A stretch of DNA of 64,000 bases from Girardia tigrina. Lineage: Eukaryota > Platyhelminthes > Tricladida > Dugesiidae. Numbering within the stretch: position 1 is the first letter of the stretch; each line of letters opens with the position of its first letter. Position numbers and translations under genes: made by a program. Location of the stretch: NCBI GenBank assembly GCA_001938485.1, contig MQRK01250764.1, forward strand, positions 33,326-97,325, read 5' to 3'. The notes under the pieces were generated by a model that was not told the origin of the DNA, did no database searches, and worked only from the letters and a program-made list of their open reading frames with translations. This document shows positions 35,691 to 47,829 of this stretch, piece after piece.

Positions 35691-36417
35691 TTATAAACCT
35701 ATATTTTATTTATATAAAAATATTAATAATTAACAAAATGTGCAGATTTACACAAAAAAGCACATCGATTTTAGAGGTACAAGGAACCAAATTATCAAAA
35801 AAAGTGCTGATGCACTTGAATAAAAATCCATATACGTTAATTCAGATTCCATATCAAACATTTTCAAAAATGTGCTGAAATATCGATTTTTTCGAATTTT
35901 TCTGAAATTCTCAAAAATCTATTTTTTTGAATATATGAAACTCATATGATATAGTATGTTATTTACCATCAAACAATACCTCATGAATCATCTAATGTAC
36001 CCCATCAACAATCACAAGTACATTGTTTACCGTAACCGTTATAAATGACCTTTTAATATTATATATAAAAACAATCGAAAACACCTTAGAAACCATCACC
36101 GTTACCTTAAAAACCATGAAAAACTCCTTAAATATCATCGAAAATACCTAAAAAACACCAAGATTATACAAAAAAGTGCAAAATCAATGCTGCAATCGTC
36201 TGTACAGTGTTACACTGTGCTACTAAATACTAAACATGTGCTAATCAATACTACACTTATGCAAGTGTGCAAAATCAATAAGTTCACAATTGTGACAAGT
36301 GTAATAGTGCTTAAAGTGCAAACTAGTGTCGAATGCCCATAGGGTATAGGATAGGTAGAGGTCAAAGGTAGTAAGATATCGAAATTCTGTTTTAACACAT
36401 GTATAGAAACTTATAGA

Positions 36418-36590
36418 TCAATGGTAACTATCGTAATTCGACATCGTTCTAAATTGATAACTTTTAGTTAATGTTTTTTAATAAACAATCATTCGAACAA
36501 ATTTTTCATTATTTTCAGATTTTATTTTTACAGTTCAAATTTTGTAATTTTAGTAATAATTTTATTTACATATTAATTTTATTTAAAAAA
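36418..36590 (-). repeat. Dispersed repeat shared with 41165-41330
   Basis: The reverse complement contains AAAATTACAAAATTTGAACT, AATTGTTTA, CATTAACTAAAA and TTTAGAACGATGTCGAATTA, in the same order as 41168-41320 on the plus strand. A related coding-like tail occurs at 52278. Confidence 0.65.
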
Positions 36591-36769
36591 TTATTTTATG
36601 GAAAGAAAGAACATTTATTTTATTTAAAACTTAGTTAAAACTATTTAATTTATTTAAATTTTAATATGAAAAGTTGAAACGATTTATTATTTTTAAAGTT
36701 TTTAAATATCTTATACTGTACGTTAAAATATAAATTATACTCAAATAATTATTTATCGTGAACATCTAA

Positions 36770-36864
36770 AATATCAATTTTCCATCTGGGTGGGAGAAAC
36801 ACATTTCCAAATACTAAACTCAACATAAAAAATTCAACATACCAAATTTAAAATATTCCTCACA
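36770..36864 (+). repeat. Dispersed short unit, copy E
   Basis: ATATCAATTTTCCATCTGGG and TGGGAGAAACAC at the start; ATTTAAAATATTCCTCACAG at the end. Confidence 0.8.
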
Positions 36865-37334
36865 GTAACAATTTTATTTCTTTCTTTCTGAGAAATTTTG
36901 ATGTTTCTTCTCTTACGTATAATCATAGTTTTTCATAAAATACGTTTTGTTTAAAAATTCGAAAACCTATTTGGTAATTTTGATACAATTTATTGTTGAC
37001 TTTTAAAAATTAAAAACCTTATTTAAAATTACGTATTGGAAATTTGGTTTAAAAGTATCATATAATAAGGGTTTTTAAATATTAATTAATATATAAAGTT
37101 AGGGCTTATAAAAAATTTTTAATTCATGTAATTATCGAAATGAATGGGGTTACATGAAAATATAGCTTAGTCGAGATGTTTCTCCATGAAATTAGAGACC
37201 GTTTAAACGTTTAAAAAATTTTAAAAGGTGCCCACGTCTATGCAGAAGAGAGGAAAATAGTATTGTGACTGTGTTTATGACATCGTCTGCAATAAAAACA
37301 TATTCGGAATGAACGGTAAAATTGCGAAGAAAAA

Positions 37335-38058
37335 TTGAAGGCTGCATTTACTGAAGAAATATCTATTCTGGATACAATAAAGGAATTGTTGAACTTAGGG
37401 TGGGGATCCTCAAACCCAGAAGAAACATACAAAAAAGCAGAAGAACTTGTGAATATACTAACAAAAAAGAAATTGTTTATAAAAGAACTACTCAACCTTG
37501 CCTCTGTAAATACGAAATCAAAAAGAATTAAAACTAAAAGTAATAACTGAAACCAAAGATATAAAAAGCGTAGTTACCAATATGTACGCACTATGTAAAA
37601 TGGAAAGTGGGGAAACAGTGAGAGCATTTACGACGGTAAATAAACAAGATAAATGGAACACTGTAACTAGATGTAAAGCTGTATATAAAGAAAGAACCCC
37701 GCACAGACATTTCGAACAAAACAATCGAAAGCAAGGAAATAATGGATTCAAACCGAAAAATAATTATTACACAACTGTAAAATGTTATGCATACCAAGAA
37801 GAAGGCCACATACGAAGAGATTGCCCGAATGGGAAGTGTACTCTTTGCAAAAGAAATGGTCATTATAGAATTCAAAGTTATCTCAAAAGAATAGATTTAA
37901 TGAAAGAGAACAGTACAGTAGAAACTGCGATTGGAAGAATGCAAATAATACAGGATACCGTAATAAACCTCAAAATCGACGATACCCAGTTGCAGAAGCT
38001 GATGAAGACAATGCCGACAGCGAATACAAAAAGACTTGATCAAATCAAGGAAAGTTAA
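37335..38058 (+). mobile_element. LTR-retroelement fossil, gag with two zinc knuckles
   Basis: Two adjoining open segments. The first (TIKELLNLGWGSSNPEETYK) has gag-like helices. The second contains two CCHC knuckles, CYAYQEEGHIRRDC and CTLCKRNGHYRIQS (the second diverged), the nucleocapsid hallmark. No protease or RT follows before the oppositely oriented element at 38306. Incomplete and broken. Confidence 0.7.
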
Positions 38059-38091
38059 CAAAAAGGGTCTTCCCAGATAAGAGACAAGTGT

Positions 38092-38334
38092 ATGAAAGAA
38101 TCGGGGAAACGAGGAGGCACGATCACAAGGAGTGGGGATCAATATGCTTCATTAAGTGATGAAATTAAGTATGATTGCGTATGTAATTGTGTGTGTGAAT
38201 GTATATGTAATTGTATGAGTAGAAATAACCACCTCGAATTTTGTAAATTATATTGTTGGAAAGAAGAATGTGAAGAAAACTGTTTTAGTAGGTTGTTAGA
38301 TATTGTTCAATATAAACGTAATGATTTGACCTGA
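38092..38334 (+). other. Short Cys-rich frame
   Basis: An 80-codon frame with an alternating Cys run (CVCNCVCECICNC) followed by CKLYCWKEECEENC. The DNA under the run is a degenerate TGT/AAT microsatellite-like tract (TGTAATTGTGTGTGTGAATG), so the Cys pattern could be a by-product of simple sequence. It overlaps the junction of two retroelement fossils. No function assigned. Confidence 0.25.
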
Positions 38335-39700
38335 CCCGTCCTGGTATTAAGTATAACCGATATAAAATTCGGTTCCCATGGTCAACGGGTCGACTGATCC
38401 GCTCGTGGAGGGTCCGCTGCGGTCCCGAAGAGTGAAGTTCGTAATCCAACGGCGATGGTTTTTTTCGGATCGATTGATGACGGTGGTGATCGCTCGATGT
38501 TTTCGGAAAAACGCCAAATTAATAGAAATTGTTCGTCGTGAAGTATCGACGAATTCGAATGCCACTCGCGCTGTTTCGATATTATTCTTTCGTCGGTTAC
38601 TTTCCGCGTGTTGGGATTGCCACTTGTGATCACCATTGTGGGAATTTATTCTGTTTGATGACGAAAAATACGACGAATAATAATAGAAAACTTTTGGTTT
38701 TTTAATAGATAAATCGATCAGGCTATTAGAGGTTCTAGGGACATCATCGGAATTATTATTATGAGATATTTCTGGCATCAAAACTTTTATTATACCACAC
38801 CAAAAATGTTTAAATCTAATTTAATTGATCTTCTTAATTTTAGTAATTTTATTTTTTCATACGTTACATATTTAATTATATAAAAATTTTAATTTGTACA
38901 TATTTAATATAACCTTCTTTCAAAAATTTTCCCAACATTTTTAATTCTTAACATTCTCCCTTTTCTTTAAAATTTTTGAACTTTTCGACATTTCTTACTA
39001 TTTGTTTTTCCTCTTTATCCTCCAGTTTATAACGCCTCTCATGAATTTTGTCTATGATTGTGTATGGTCCCTCACATCTGTCATCATCTTTATTTCTTAT
39101 CTCTTTTTTTACCCACATCTGATCTCCGATATTGAAATTTTGTCATGGTTTTCCGTCTGGATACTTGATGTTTTTGTCTGACGTGTTCATTCTATTGCTA
39201 TACCACTTCAGCCTATCATTTTTTCTATTTAAAATTACTTCAGCCGGACTTCTTCCAGTTGTTTTCTGACATGTTGCATTTAATGTGAATTCCACCTCTG
39301 GGAGCGAATCAGCCCAACTCGTCTCTTTTCTTTCTTTTCAACTTGCTTGGATATACTCTCGTATCGTTCGGAATTGTATTTCCACCATTAGTGTTATGGT
39401 GATATGGACTAAAGAACACTAACTGAATACCTTGTTTTATCATTAATTCTTGTACCTTCTGTGGTTCAAAACCTTTCCCATAATCCACATGTATTTCCTT
39501 AGTAACACCAAATTTTAATATCCATTTTGTCAAAATCGTTTGCATAATCGTCTGTTCATCTTGTCGTTTGATGGCTGTTAAAATGATATATTTGTTAAAA
39601 TGATCAATCATGGTCATTATATATTTTTCTTTTCTTATTGTTTCTCTCCATGGGCCACATAAAGGATGTAAATGCAGAAACAGTAATAAAATATGTCATA
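38306..39700 (-). mobile_element. Gypsy-type LTR fossil: integrase and 3' LTR
   Basis: Reading the minus strand: integrase core (MTMIDHFNKYIILTAIKRQ, KEIHVDYGKGFE, FFSPYHHNTNG), integrase C-terminal GPYTI motif near 39060-39090, a purine-rich tract (AAAGGGAGAA), then an LTR-like region from 38953 (TGTTAAGAATTAAAAATG) leftward to about 38306 (ending TTGAACA). A second, partial copy of the LTR lies at 57326-57461 and 59724-59816. Everything upstream of integrase is missing. Broken, with a few lesions. Confidence 0.75.
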
Positions 39701-40674
39701 AAGACTGTATTCCGAATCCGTTTTCTACCCAAACATCCTTAGATCACATTGATTCAGAGATATATTTAATCAATATTTTAAATAATTTCAGTCAAATCGG
39801 TATTTTCAATGAAGAAACTAATAATCACCAATGAATAATTTCCATTTTTGAATGACAACAGAGATTCATCTTGATTGATTATTATTGTATTATAATTATT
39901 TTTACTTTGACAAGTCTCATATTTTGGAAAGTTATTCGTGTCAAAATGGTAGCCCTTACACTTGAATTCTGGTGGATACTGATTGTTGATAGCTGTGTCT
40001 GATCCTCTCATTTTACAATCAAACAATTGCAATTTTTTGTGTGAAAAAAAAATCACGTAAAATCGATTCAGTACTATATAATGCCACAAAACGAGACACT
40101 GAGTTCGTAAAACTTAGAGGATTACAAATCCAAACCACGTTAAGTTTGTGAGGAATAGTGTTTCCTTTTCTAGATTACATGAATTCGATTCATCCAAATA
40201 TAATCTTTACGGTAGAACAGGAAATAAACGGAAAATTACCATTCCTTGATTTGTTAATTGAAAGGAAAAATGATCATTATGAAACTGAAATATATCGAAA
40301 GAAAACTGATACTGGTTTGTACACCTCCATAAACAGTTTTTGTGAGTTTAAATATAAAAGGAATATGATCAAAGGTTTATTATACCGCTCTTGGTCTCTT
40401 TCTTCCACGTTTTCAAAATCTATTAAAAGTATTGATACACTGAGCAAGTTATTGAATAATAACGGTTACTCTAAGTTCATCATAGACAGACTCACTCGTG
40501 AGACTGTAGATAAAATAATCGAAAAAGAAAAAATCAAAAATGAAAAAATTAATACTTTAAACATTGAAAACTGCTTTACACCTGGGTATACTCTAAGCTT
40601 ACCTTACTCCGAGGGTTTTAAACACCTCAAGATTTCGATCTTGAAATCAACAGATAACATTTTAAATTTAAAAA

Positions 40675-40926
40675 NNNNNNNNNNNNNNNNNNNNNNNNNN
40701 NNNNNNNNNNNNNNNNNNNNNNNNNNNNNNNNNNNNNNNNNNNNNNNNNNNNNNNNNNNNNNNNNNNNNNNNNNNNNNNNNNNNNNNNNNNNNNNNNNNN
40801 NNNNNNNNNNNNNNNNNNNNNNNNNNNNNNNNNNNNNNNNNNNNNNNNNNNNNNNNNNNNNNNNNNNNNNNNNNNNNNNNNNNNNNNNNNNNNNNNNNNN
40901 NNNNNNNNNNNNNNNNNNNNNNNNNN
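40675..40926. other. Assembly gap (252 N)
   Basis: Unknown bases inside the PLE. Confidence 1.
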
Positions 40927-41105
40927 AAATTATTGGGAGAGAGTGTCATGTGAAGCATTGTTGATAAGATCATGTGATCCTAAAATCAATGTTCAAACAG
41001 CACTCTCAACTAATTTGTTAAGAGTTTTTGATTAGACTTACATAAGTGATTGTATGATCATTCATTTCTTATATAAAAGCAATAAAGAAGAACATAATCA
41101 GTGAT

Positions 41106-41150
41106 CTGATGATGACGGTTAAACCGTCGAAATATATTATCCTAAAATAT
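41106..41150 (+). ncRNA. Hammerhead-ribozyme-like motif in PLE tail
   Basis: CTGATGA (41106-41112), one extra T, a perfect 5-bp stem GACGG/CCGTC with loop TTAAA (41114-41128), then GAAA (41129-41132) followed by an AT hairpin (TATATT ... AATATA). This is the conserved hammerhead core order CUGANGA, stem II, GAAA, stem III. Hammerhead motifs are known in PLEs. The extra T before stem II departs from the canonical core, and a long stem I was not found, so activity is uncertain. Confidence 0.5.
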
Positions 41151-41164
41151 ATTTTTAAATAGCG

Positions 41165-41330
41165 TTTATTTGTAGATAAAATTATTACTAAAATTACAAA
41201 ATTTGAACTTTAAAAATAAAATCTGATAATAATGTTAAATTTATTCGAATAATTGTTTAATAAAAAAAGCATTAACTAAAATTCATTAATTTAGAACGAC
41301 GTCGAATTACGAAAGTTTTGCTGAGAGTTG
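41165..41330 (+). repeat. Dispersed repeat shared with 36418-36590
   Basis: Plus-strand copy of the repeat described at 36418, continuing into a short coding-like tail (NYESFAESCPKDNSDC) to about 41400. Confidence 0.65.
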
Positions 41331-42251
41331 TCCAAAAGACAATTCTGACTGTATTGAAAATAAAAGTTCGAAAACCCATGTTGGTGTTCTTAATAAAGTT
41401 AATACTGCGTAAATTGAAAAAAATAATGTGAAAGAAATTAATATAATCTTTTTTACAATCAAAATAAATTTTACAAATTTGAGCAGTAAATTTTTACTTC
41501 AAAAGTTTAAAATTAAATAAGCAAATTTTATAATTAAAAAAAAATAATAATGTGTTTTTTTCAAAAACTAATGTTAATTTACTCCGAAGATCGCGCGGAA
41601 GTCGCAGAAATTAAGTACCATAAATTTTGAAAAATGGCGTTTAATATTTTTGAAAATAAAAATCTCATAAGCGCGTCTCGCTGAAGTTCTTTTATCTTCT
41701 CATTGTTCACAAGAAATAATTCACAAAGTAAATAGAAAATATTTTTTTATGAGAGAAATTAAAAATTGAATTTGTTTTTGTTTTTTTAAAATACAAAAGA
41801 AAAATTCGATTCGAATGAAAATATATTTGAAAATTGAAATGATTTATTCTTTTCTGAAGACGACTCAGAGATTTGTCCGGCGACTTCTCTGCAACTTTCA
41901 CGCTCCATCTTTCTTTCAGACCGATCAAAGTACCATTTAGTAGTGATCCTTATCGTTGATCTGTTCCAAAATTTTTTGTAAAAATTCTAAAATATTTCTT
42001 AAATGTTTTTGTTTTAATAAAGAATAACAAAAATATTCCTAAAAATAAAAAATTGTTTTAATAAAATCATATTTATACATTTTTTAAAACAAAAGTGAAT
42101 TTAAGATTTTGAATTTGATAATAAATTTATAATTTTATATTAAGAATAATAATTTACGAAATAACGAAATGTTCAAATATTCGAGCACAGACATTTTATA
42201 TATGGTTTGATCGAAATATTATTTGAGTGTATTTATTGATCCTTCTTAAAG
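41331..42251. other. No recognised gene
   Basis: AT-rich. A minus-strand frame (41707-41928) starts MIGLKERWSVKVAEKSPDKS, which could be a first exon of a divergently transcribed gene, but nothing supports it further. Confidence 0.3.
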
Positions 42252-43947
42252 ATGAAAAGCATCAAAAGTCCGTTGGAAGTCAAAGTGATCGCGAATATTT
42301 TATCAAATGACGAATTCAATTTTAAATTTACTGATTCTGTAACTTTATAAATTGTGATCAACATATAAAGTAGTGTCGATATGCAGGACGAAAATACACT
42401 GGTCCATATGGCGTGTAGGAACGGAGATGTCAAGATGCTCGAAGTATTGATGGATAAAAAGTGTAACATCGATGTCAAAAATAAAGTAATTGTTTAAAAT
42501 TAATAAATTAGAAGATACACATATTTGTAGTATGGCCAAACTCCATTGCATCGTGCATGTATCCATGGACATTTATCAATTGTTGAAATACTTCTTAAAA
42601 ATAATTGCGATTGTGAAGCTGAAGATATTGTTTGTATTTTTGATTATTTTGTAACATAACATTGGAAATTTTAGTGGGGATACAGACCAATTCATTTAGC
42701 GACTATTAACAAGAAGAAAAACATAGTAAGATTACTGTTATCAAGAAACTGCGATGTCGAATCAACGGATAATGTAATTTATTTATTGATTCATAACTGT
42801 GAACAAACAGTATGATTAAAACAATGAAATTGGTCTTAAGGATAAAGATACTCCGTTACATTTGGCTTGTAAAATGGGTTTTGTGGATATTGTAGAAGAA
42901 ATAGTTGCTCGAACGTCATTCGTCAACAGTCAAAATAGAGTAAAATAATAATAATTTTTTAAAATATTGTTTCACACGAATATTAGAAAATGCAAACTCC
43001 ATTACATCTGGCTTGTGTGAGGGGACATATCGATATAATACGAATACTAATAGAAAACAATTGTAATATCGAAATTGAAGATCAGGTTTGTCACTTAGAT
43101 CAAACAAATGTTACAAAAATTTTCATTAGAATAAAGATAGAGCGATACATTTATTAATAAAATACGGTCGCGTGAATGCTCTCGAGTATTTATTATCCAA
43201 ACAATGTGACCTTGAGGCCAAAGATGGAGTAATTTTTATATTATTATTATTTTGAAATAAAATTTGTATATCACTAGAATTTAGATACTCCATTACATTT
43301 GGCTTTCACATATGTAGATCGAATTGTCCAACATTTTGATATATGGAATACGTTTATGAATAAAAGAGATTGTGATGCTCTTGTAATTTTCTATTTTAAG
43401 AAATAAAATAAATATTTATTTATTATAGCGCCGTAAACGTCAACAGAAGGAATCTTGCAAGATTTTCAAAATGCTTCTTGGAAGATATTGCAATATCGAA
43501 TCTGAAAATAAGGCAAGTAAAAGTAAAACAATCTTCCATTTGTTAATAACAGACTTTAGAATCTCGAGAAACCAATTCATATTGCTTGCAAGAATGGCTA
43601 TTTAGAAATAGCAACGTTACTAATTTCTCACAACTGCGACCTTGAAGCAACAAATGAGGTATTATTGTAATGAAAAATGCAATAATATTTGTTGTTTATT
43701 CAGGATAAAAGAACTCCATTACATTATGCGTGCGTCTATAATCAACTAGAGATTGCCGAATTGTTAGTCAGTAACAATTGTAATTTGGAAGCCGAGGATG
43801 ACGTAAATGATCGAATATTGTGTGAATCATTCATTGAAAGTATTTCAGTTTAAAAATAGACCGATTCATTTGGCTTGCATGAAGGGCAACGAATCAATTG
43901 TGAAGCTTCTGCTCTCTAAACACTGCAACATTGATGCTGCCAATCAG
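42252..43947 (+). CDS. Ankyrin-repeat protein, exons 1-12 (likely N-terminal part of an ankyrin-RING gene)
   Basis: Twelve exons joined by phase-0 introns of 44-67 nt: 42252-42338, 42387-42485, 42531-42629, 42675-42773, 42841-42939, 42987-43085, 43130-43228, 43278-43382, 43429-43512, 43560-43658, 43704-43802, 43849-43947. Nine of the eleven repeat exons are exactly 99 nt and encode one 33-residue ankyrin repeat, e.g. YGQTPLHRACIHGHLSIVEI and DKRTPLHYACVYNQLEIAEL; the others (105 and 84 nt) are diverged repeats. Most repeats end with a Cys-containing turn (NNCDCEAED, RNCDVEST). All introns are GT-AG except 43513-43559, which is GC-AG with a strong donor (AAG|GCAAGT). Ankyrin stacks bind partner proteins. 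The ATG at 42252 follows an in-frame stop and is the likely start. The reading continues most plausibly at 48243. Confidence 0.88.
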
Positions 43948-45599
43948 GTAATATTCGGAAAGATGAACGATCAATGATCAACAATGATCTATCGCCTCAT
44001 CACTGTTTATGTTCACTGATTATCCGTACATTATTCGTGTGACATCGTTCTTCTTACAGACAGAATTATCTGTTTTATTTTCACTGATTCTATTTTAAAT
44101 GACTCAAAACTTTTTTATTTTCCTTTCGACATTACAAAAGAGACAACTCAAATTTTCTCGAAACTTCATTACAATTCGATTTTCTCTTAACTCACCTCGC
44201 TAATTTCCTATAAATACTTGTCAGTGAAATCCAAAATATGTTTATTTATTAACGAACCGCACTCCTCCATTAATCGTTCCAAAAATTTCTCAAATGCAAC
44301 TACGAATTCAACATTCTCATCAGTCAGACTGAAAATCCTCTTCTGCCTGATGAGAGCCCTTACTTAAATCTCAACCAATTCAGTTAAAAGATATACTGAA
44401 TCATCTAAATAAATGAATACAATCTAGCCTAATCTTCCATTAGTCAAACGTTCAAAAAAACAGAAAAGCAGAGCTTTCAATCGATTATATATTAAAATAA
44501 AAATGAGCGATATAGTTATATAAAGTTTAATGAGGATATAAGATAACAAATCAAAAAATCACGGCATGAACTAAACTTATTTCGAATTCAATGAAGGTAA
44601 ATAAATGTTACTTAGAAATGTTTCATTAATGTGAGAGACAGTTGCGGAGTTTTCTTTACTGTCGTCTCAGAATGTAACGTTGTTATAGAACAATAATTTC
44701 GACAAACAACAGTTTCAAAAACAAATGGCAGTTATACTTCGGAATAGTAGTTATTATATTGAGATGAGATTTTTTAAACAATAAACAATTGTCACGAAAG
44801 CAGGCCAGCCTAGATCCGATAAACAACTTTTTCTAAACTTTGTCGTCAAGTAAACTTCATTTAATACTTTTGCAAAGCGACACGATGTCGTTAATATCAT
44901 TCACAGAAATAAAGACAAATGTCATCAATAATTTTAATAATAAATAAATATGACATTAATAATTTATGAATTGCCATGTAATTTTTAAAAAATAATAATA
45001 AAAATAATTATTAATGTCTGTCAAAGAAGGGGGCAAGTATAAACCGATATTTCTCATTTTGATAGACATGAATTAATTTTTTCTGTCACATTATCTATCT
45101 CTTCCTCCTTGAATTCTTTTTTTTATAAAAATAATAAAAAATTACAAAAAAACACATTGTATTACATGCACGAAAGAGTATGTAAAAATTACACAATTTT
45201 CAAGTTGGTGTATATGATATAAGCGAGAACATATCTCATGAAAGGAAAATGACAGAAAAGTACAGGCTAGTTGAAAGTTATGATCCTAAATCATACTTGA
45301 ATAATGCGCGAAAAAGGGAATGAAAAAGGTCACACTACAATTTATATTCTTTTACAAAATTATACCAATCTCGGTCTATCCGCAAACAAAACGAAAGAAT
45401 ATTCAAATTCCAAGTCAAAGACATTATGAAACCAAAAATGTTACCATTTCAAGCAACCTCATGTAAAACATTCCTATAAATTCGATTCTAGTACCAAAAG
45501 AATCTTAGCTACTTACATCTCTTTATCTTCAGGCGTAACCATCGATACTATCCATTCTGTTTCCAGTTACTATCCAGATACTATCCAGTCCATCGTTCA

Positions 45600-45908
45600 T
45601 TGCTTCAACCAGTCAAAATTATTGGAATGATCCACAGACTCAAAAAACAACCACTACAAACCGAAAGAAAAAACATCTATCTGTTTGGAAATCAAAATCC
45701 TCCACCATTATATTTATATATAATATTCATGGATCATTCTACAAAGACGATAACCGATCACTTTTCGAGTTGTGGTTTAAAAGAGAATCGGAAATTGCGA
45801 TTATTGAAAATTTTATTAATGCAACATAACATAATTTTGGAAGAAATTATCGAGGAACATTTTTTCTATTTGTACAAACGTTTTACACATAAAGATAATA
45901 TAATATAA
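45600..45908 (+). CDS. Candidate small frame, unrecognised
   Basis: About 102 codons, of which the last 60 (MDHSTKTITDHFSSCGLKEN, LLMQHNIILEEIIEEHFFYL) look protein-like. No ATG context, splice site or homology supports it strongly. It lies inside the presumed large intron. Confidence 0.25.
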   Translation: MLQPVKIIGMIHRLKKQPLQTERKNIYLFGNQNPPPLYLYIIFMDHSTKTITDHFSSCGLKENRKLRLLKILLMQHNIILEEIIEEHFFYLYKRFTHKDNII

Positions 45909-46177
45909 ATATGAATACTTAATTTATTGATTTTTAGAATTCACAAAAATAGTTTTATAACATTTCTTTGAACGTTTTCTTAATTCTTTAGTTTTTTTTT
46001 CATTTAAAAAGATGTTATCAAAAATATTTCAATTATAAATTTTATATTTAAATATATTTTTAAACATATTTTTTTTAAAAATCTATAAGTAAAATTTTCA
46101 TTTTTATTATATATTTTTTATAATTTGTATTTTTATATAATGGAAAACAAAACTAATCCATTTAAATATATATTTAT

Positions 46178-46730
46178 TGACAATAAATTTCGACGGATCA
46201 ATCGACACCTTCAGGTCAGTAATTAATAATCAATTCCCCTGTATATAAATACAAAAATGATGATTATGTAATGAAATGTAATCTATTGAGACTGCCGATT
46301 GAAGGTTAATTTTAGGATAACGTGACCTAATTAACAATGCTTCACATGACACTCTCTCAAAAATTCAGTGACCATGAGCGATAAATAAGGCCTTTAATCA
46401 TGTTTCTTATATACTTTTGTTCAAAAAATCGTCCGGAGAAATATATAAATATGTATCAGTTTACTTCCTATAAAATCCAGTCTCATAACTATGATTTTCT
46501 TTAAACCAAAAGATCTAGAAAAAGTAAGACTCCATTCGTTTCATTTTCAACTGTCAAAGTAAAATTTGGATGTAACGAATTCATAAAATTTAAAAATGGA
46601 AGTACATCAGCCTGATTTTTAAAACCTAGAAATATATCACCAACATATCTTTTATCTAAAAGTAGATTTCCATCAAACAATATTCTACCAATAAATTTAT
46701 ATTTTAATACATAATTTTTATTTTTTATAG
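46178..46730 (-). mobile_element. Penelope-like element, RT fragment and 3' tail
   Basis: The minus strand reads KRYVGDIFLGFKNQADVLPF, NFMNSLHPNFTLTVENE and VLLFLDLLV, homologous to the plus-strand PLE at 40158; YVGD occupies the YxDD catalytic position, with Gly replacing the first Asp. It then jumps to the tail (ESVM-SIV region, CACATGACACTCTC in plus orientation) and ends with TGACCTGAAGGTGTCG ... GAAA, a diverged hammerhead-like core at 46188-46214. Several stops are present and the middle is deleted. Confidence 0.8.
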
Positions 46731-46869
46731 AAAATTATCATCTGGATTTCATTTTATAATAATATTTAATAAGTAAATTTCGTAATATTTTTTCGACCTT
46801 AAAACTTTCTAATATTTTAATTATTAAAACATTTTTTCCTCTTAAATTTCTTTCGCTTTGTTTTAATGT

Positions 46870-47330
46870 ATGAAATATTTTTTAAATGTTTTGAAATTTC
46901 CATTGATATTTATTTATGTATTAAATTTCAAAAATTTATCTGAACTCCCTAAAATCATCACAAACCTAAATACAATTAAAATACTACCGCAAAACGGATA
47001 TTATATTAGAGATGATGACACCGTCGTTAAGTACAATGGTCCCAATAATTTCAGCAATTCCAAAAACAAAGAAAAGCTACATTTCCTCACTGTTTAATCC
47101 ACAGATATTTCCTAAACCTATTGGACAAAAAATTAAATTCCTTCGAAAACAAACCGAAATGAAATCAACCCTTTGCAAAATTTAAATCCAGATAAAATTA
47201 TAACTCTTTTGTTAAGCAAAACTCTACCAAATACGTCATTTGACCTAGATATCACTGATTCAGAAATTCTTTCCTCCTCTGAATTTGAACCTTCAACTAA
47301 GAAACCAAAACAAAACAAATGCACAGCCTA
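46870..47330 (+). pseudogene. Decayed open frames of unknown origin
   Basis: Successive frames KILPQNGYYIRDDDTVVKYN, then NPQIFPKPIGQKIKFLRKQ, then NPDKIITLLLSKTLPNTSF and DLDITDSEILSSSEFEP read like protein, but in shifting frames over 460 bp. They may be the remains of a mobile-element protein or a dead exon. No family recognised. Confidence 0.35.
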
Positions 47331-47655
47331 AGAACAGAAGAGTCACCATCCACTCTATCAATTTGAACCCTTCAATTTCTATTTTTACTTGTTATTATTT
47401 AGGGTGCGGCCCGTACGTGTACCGATTTTACGGTAATCAGACATGGTGCACGAGCAACGGAAAGAAACTACATTTGTAGCAGCAATCATATTTTTAGCAT
47501 TATAGATAATGCACGAAATTACAACAATCTCGTAATTGCCCAAAATTTCCAAAGCTTATAAAATAAAATTCAAAATAGTGACCGCAAAATAGTCTGGAAA
47601 AGCAACTGCTAAGAAAAACAGGTGTATTTGAATTGTATTTAAAAAATAAGATGAT

Positions 47656-47829
47656 TTAAAAATGCTTTTCATGGGAAACGAAATTTCTCCATCCATAAGT
47701 GGCCAACAACGCCCATTTTCCACTTCGGTTTTCAAAATAATCCTTTTCAGATTTGATGCAATTTTTTATTTCACTTCGAATATCACTTGAAATTTTAGTG
47801 ACGTTTAATCGTTTAAGTATGATCGGATC
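47656..47829 (-). CDS. Candidate terminal exon, unrecognised
   Basis: After an acceptor-like tract (CATTCACATTTTTTTGCAG on the minus strand) a frame reads DPIILKRLNVTKISSDIRSE ... YFENRSGKWALLATYGWRNF and stops. Composition is protein-like. The family is unknown and upstream exons were not identified. Confidence 0.3.
   Translation of the reverse strand, partial: DPIILKRLNVTKISSDIRSEIKNCIKSEKDYFENRSGKWALLATYGWRNFVSHEKHF

Larger units (their letters stand above)
40158..41165 (+). mobile_element. Penelope-like element, RT end and 3' tail
   Basis: PLEs are non-LTR-type retroelements related to telomerase RT. The frame from 40158 contains the PLE RT landmarks FLDYMNSIHPNIIFTVEQE, GKLPFLDLLIERK, TEIYRKKTDTGLY and IKGLLYRSWSLSS. 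It runs into a 252-N gap (40675-40926) where the connector and GIY-YIG endonuclease would lie, and resumes with IIGRECHVKHC followed by stops. The 3' tail continues to about 41165 and holds a hammerhead-like core. The RT palm YxDD lies upstream of the preserved part and is absent. A related minus-strand copy is at 46178-46730. Confidence 0.85.

Noticed and set aside
36180-36340. GTGC/CACA-rich sequence resembling a tandem array
   Set aside because: The spacing of the GTGC words is irregular; it is not a CRISPR or satellite array.
40927-41165. Host-gene 3' UTR
   Set aside because: It matches the tails of the other Penelope-like copies and belongs to the element.
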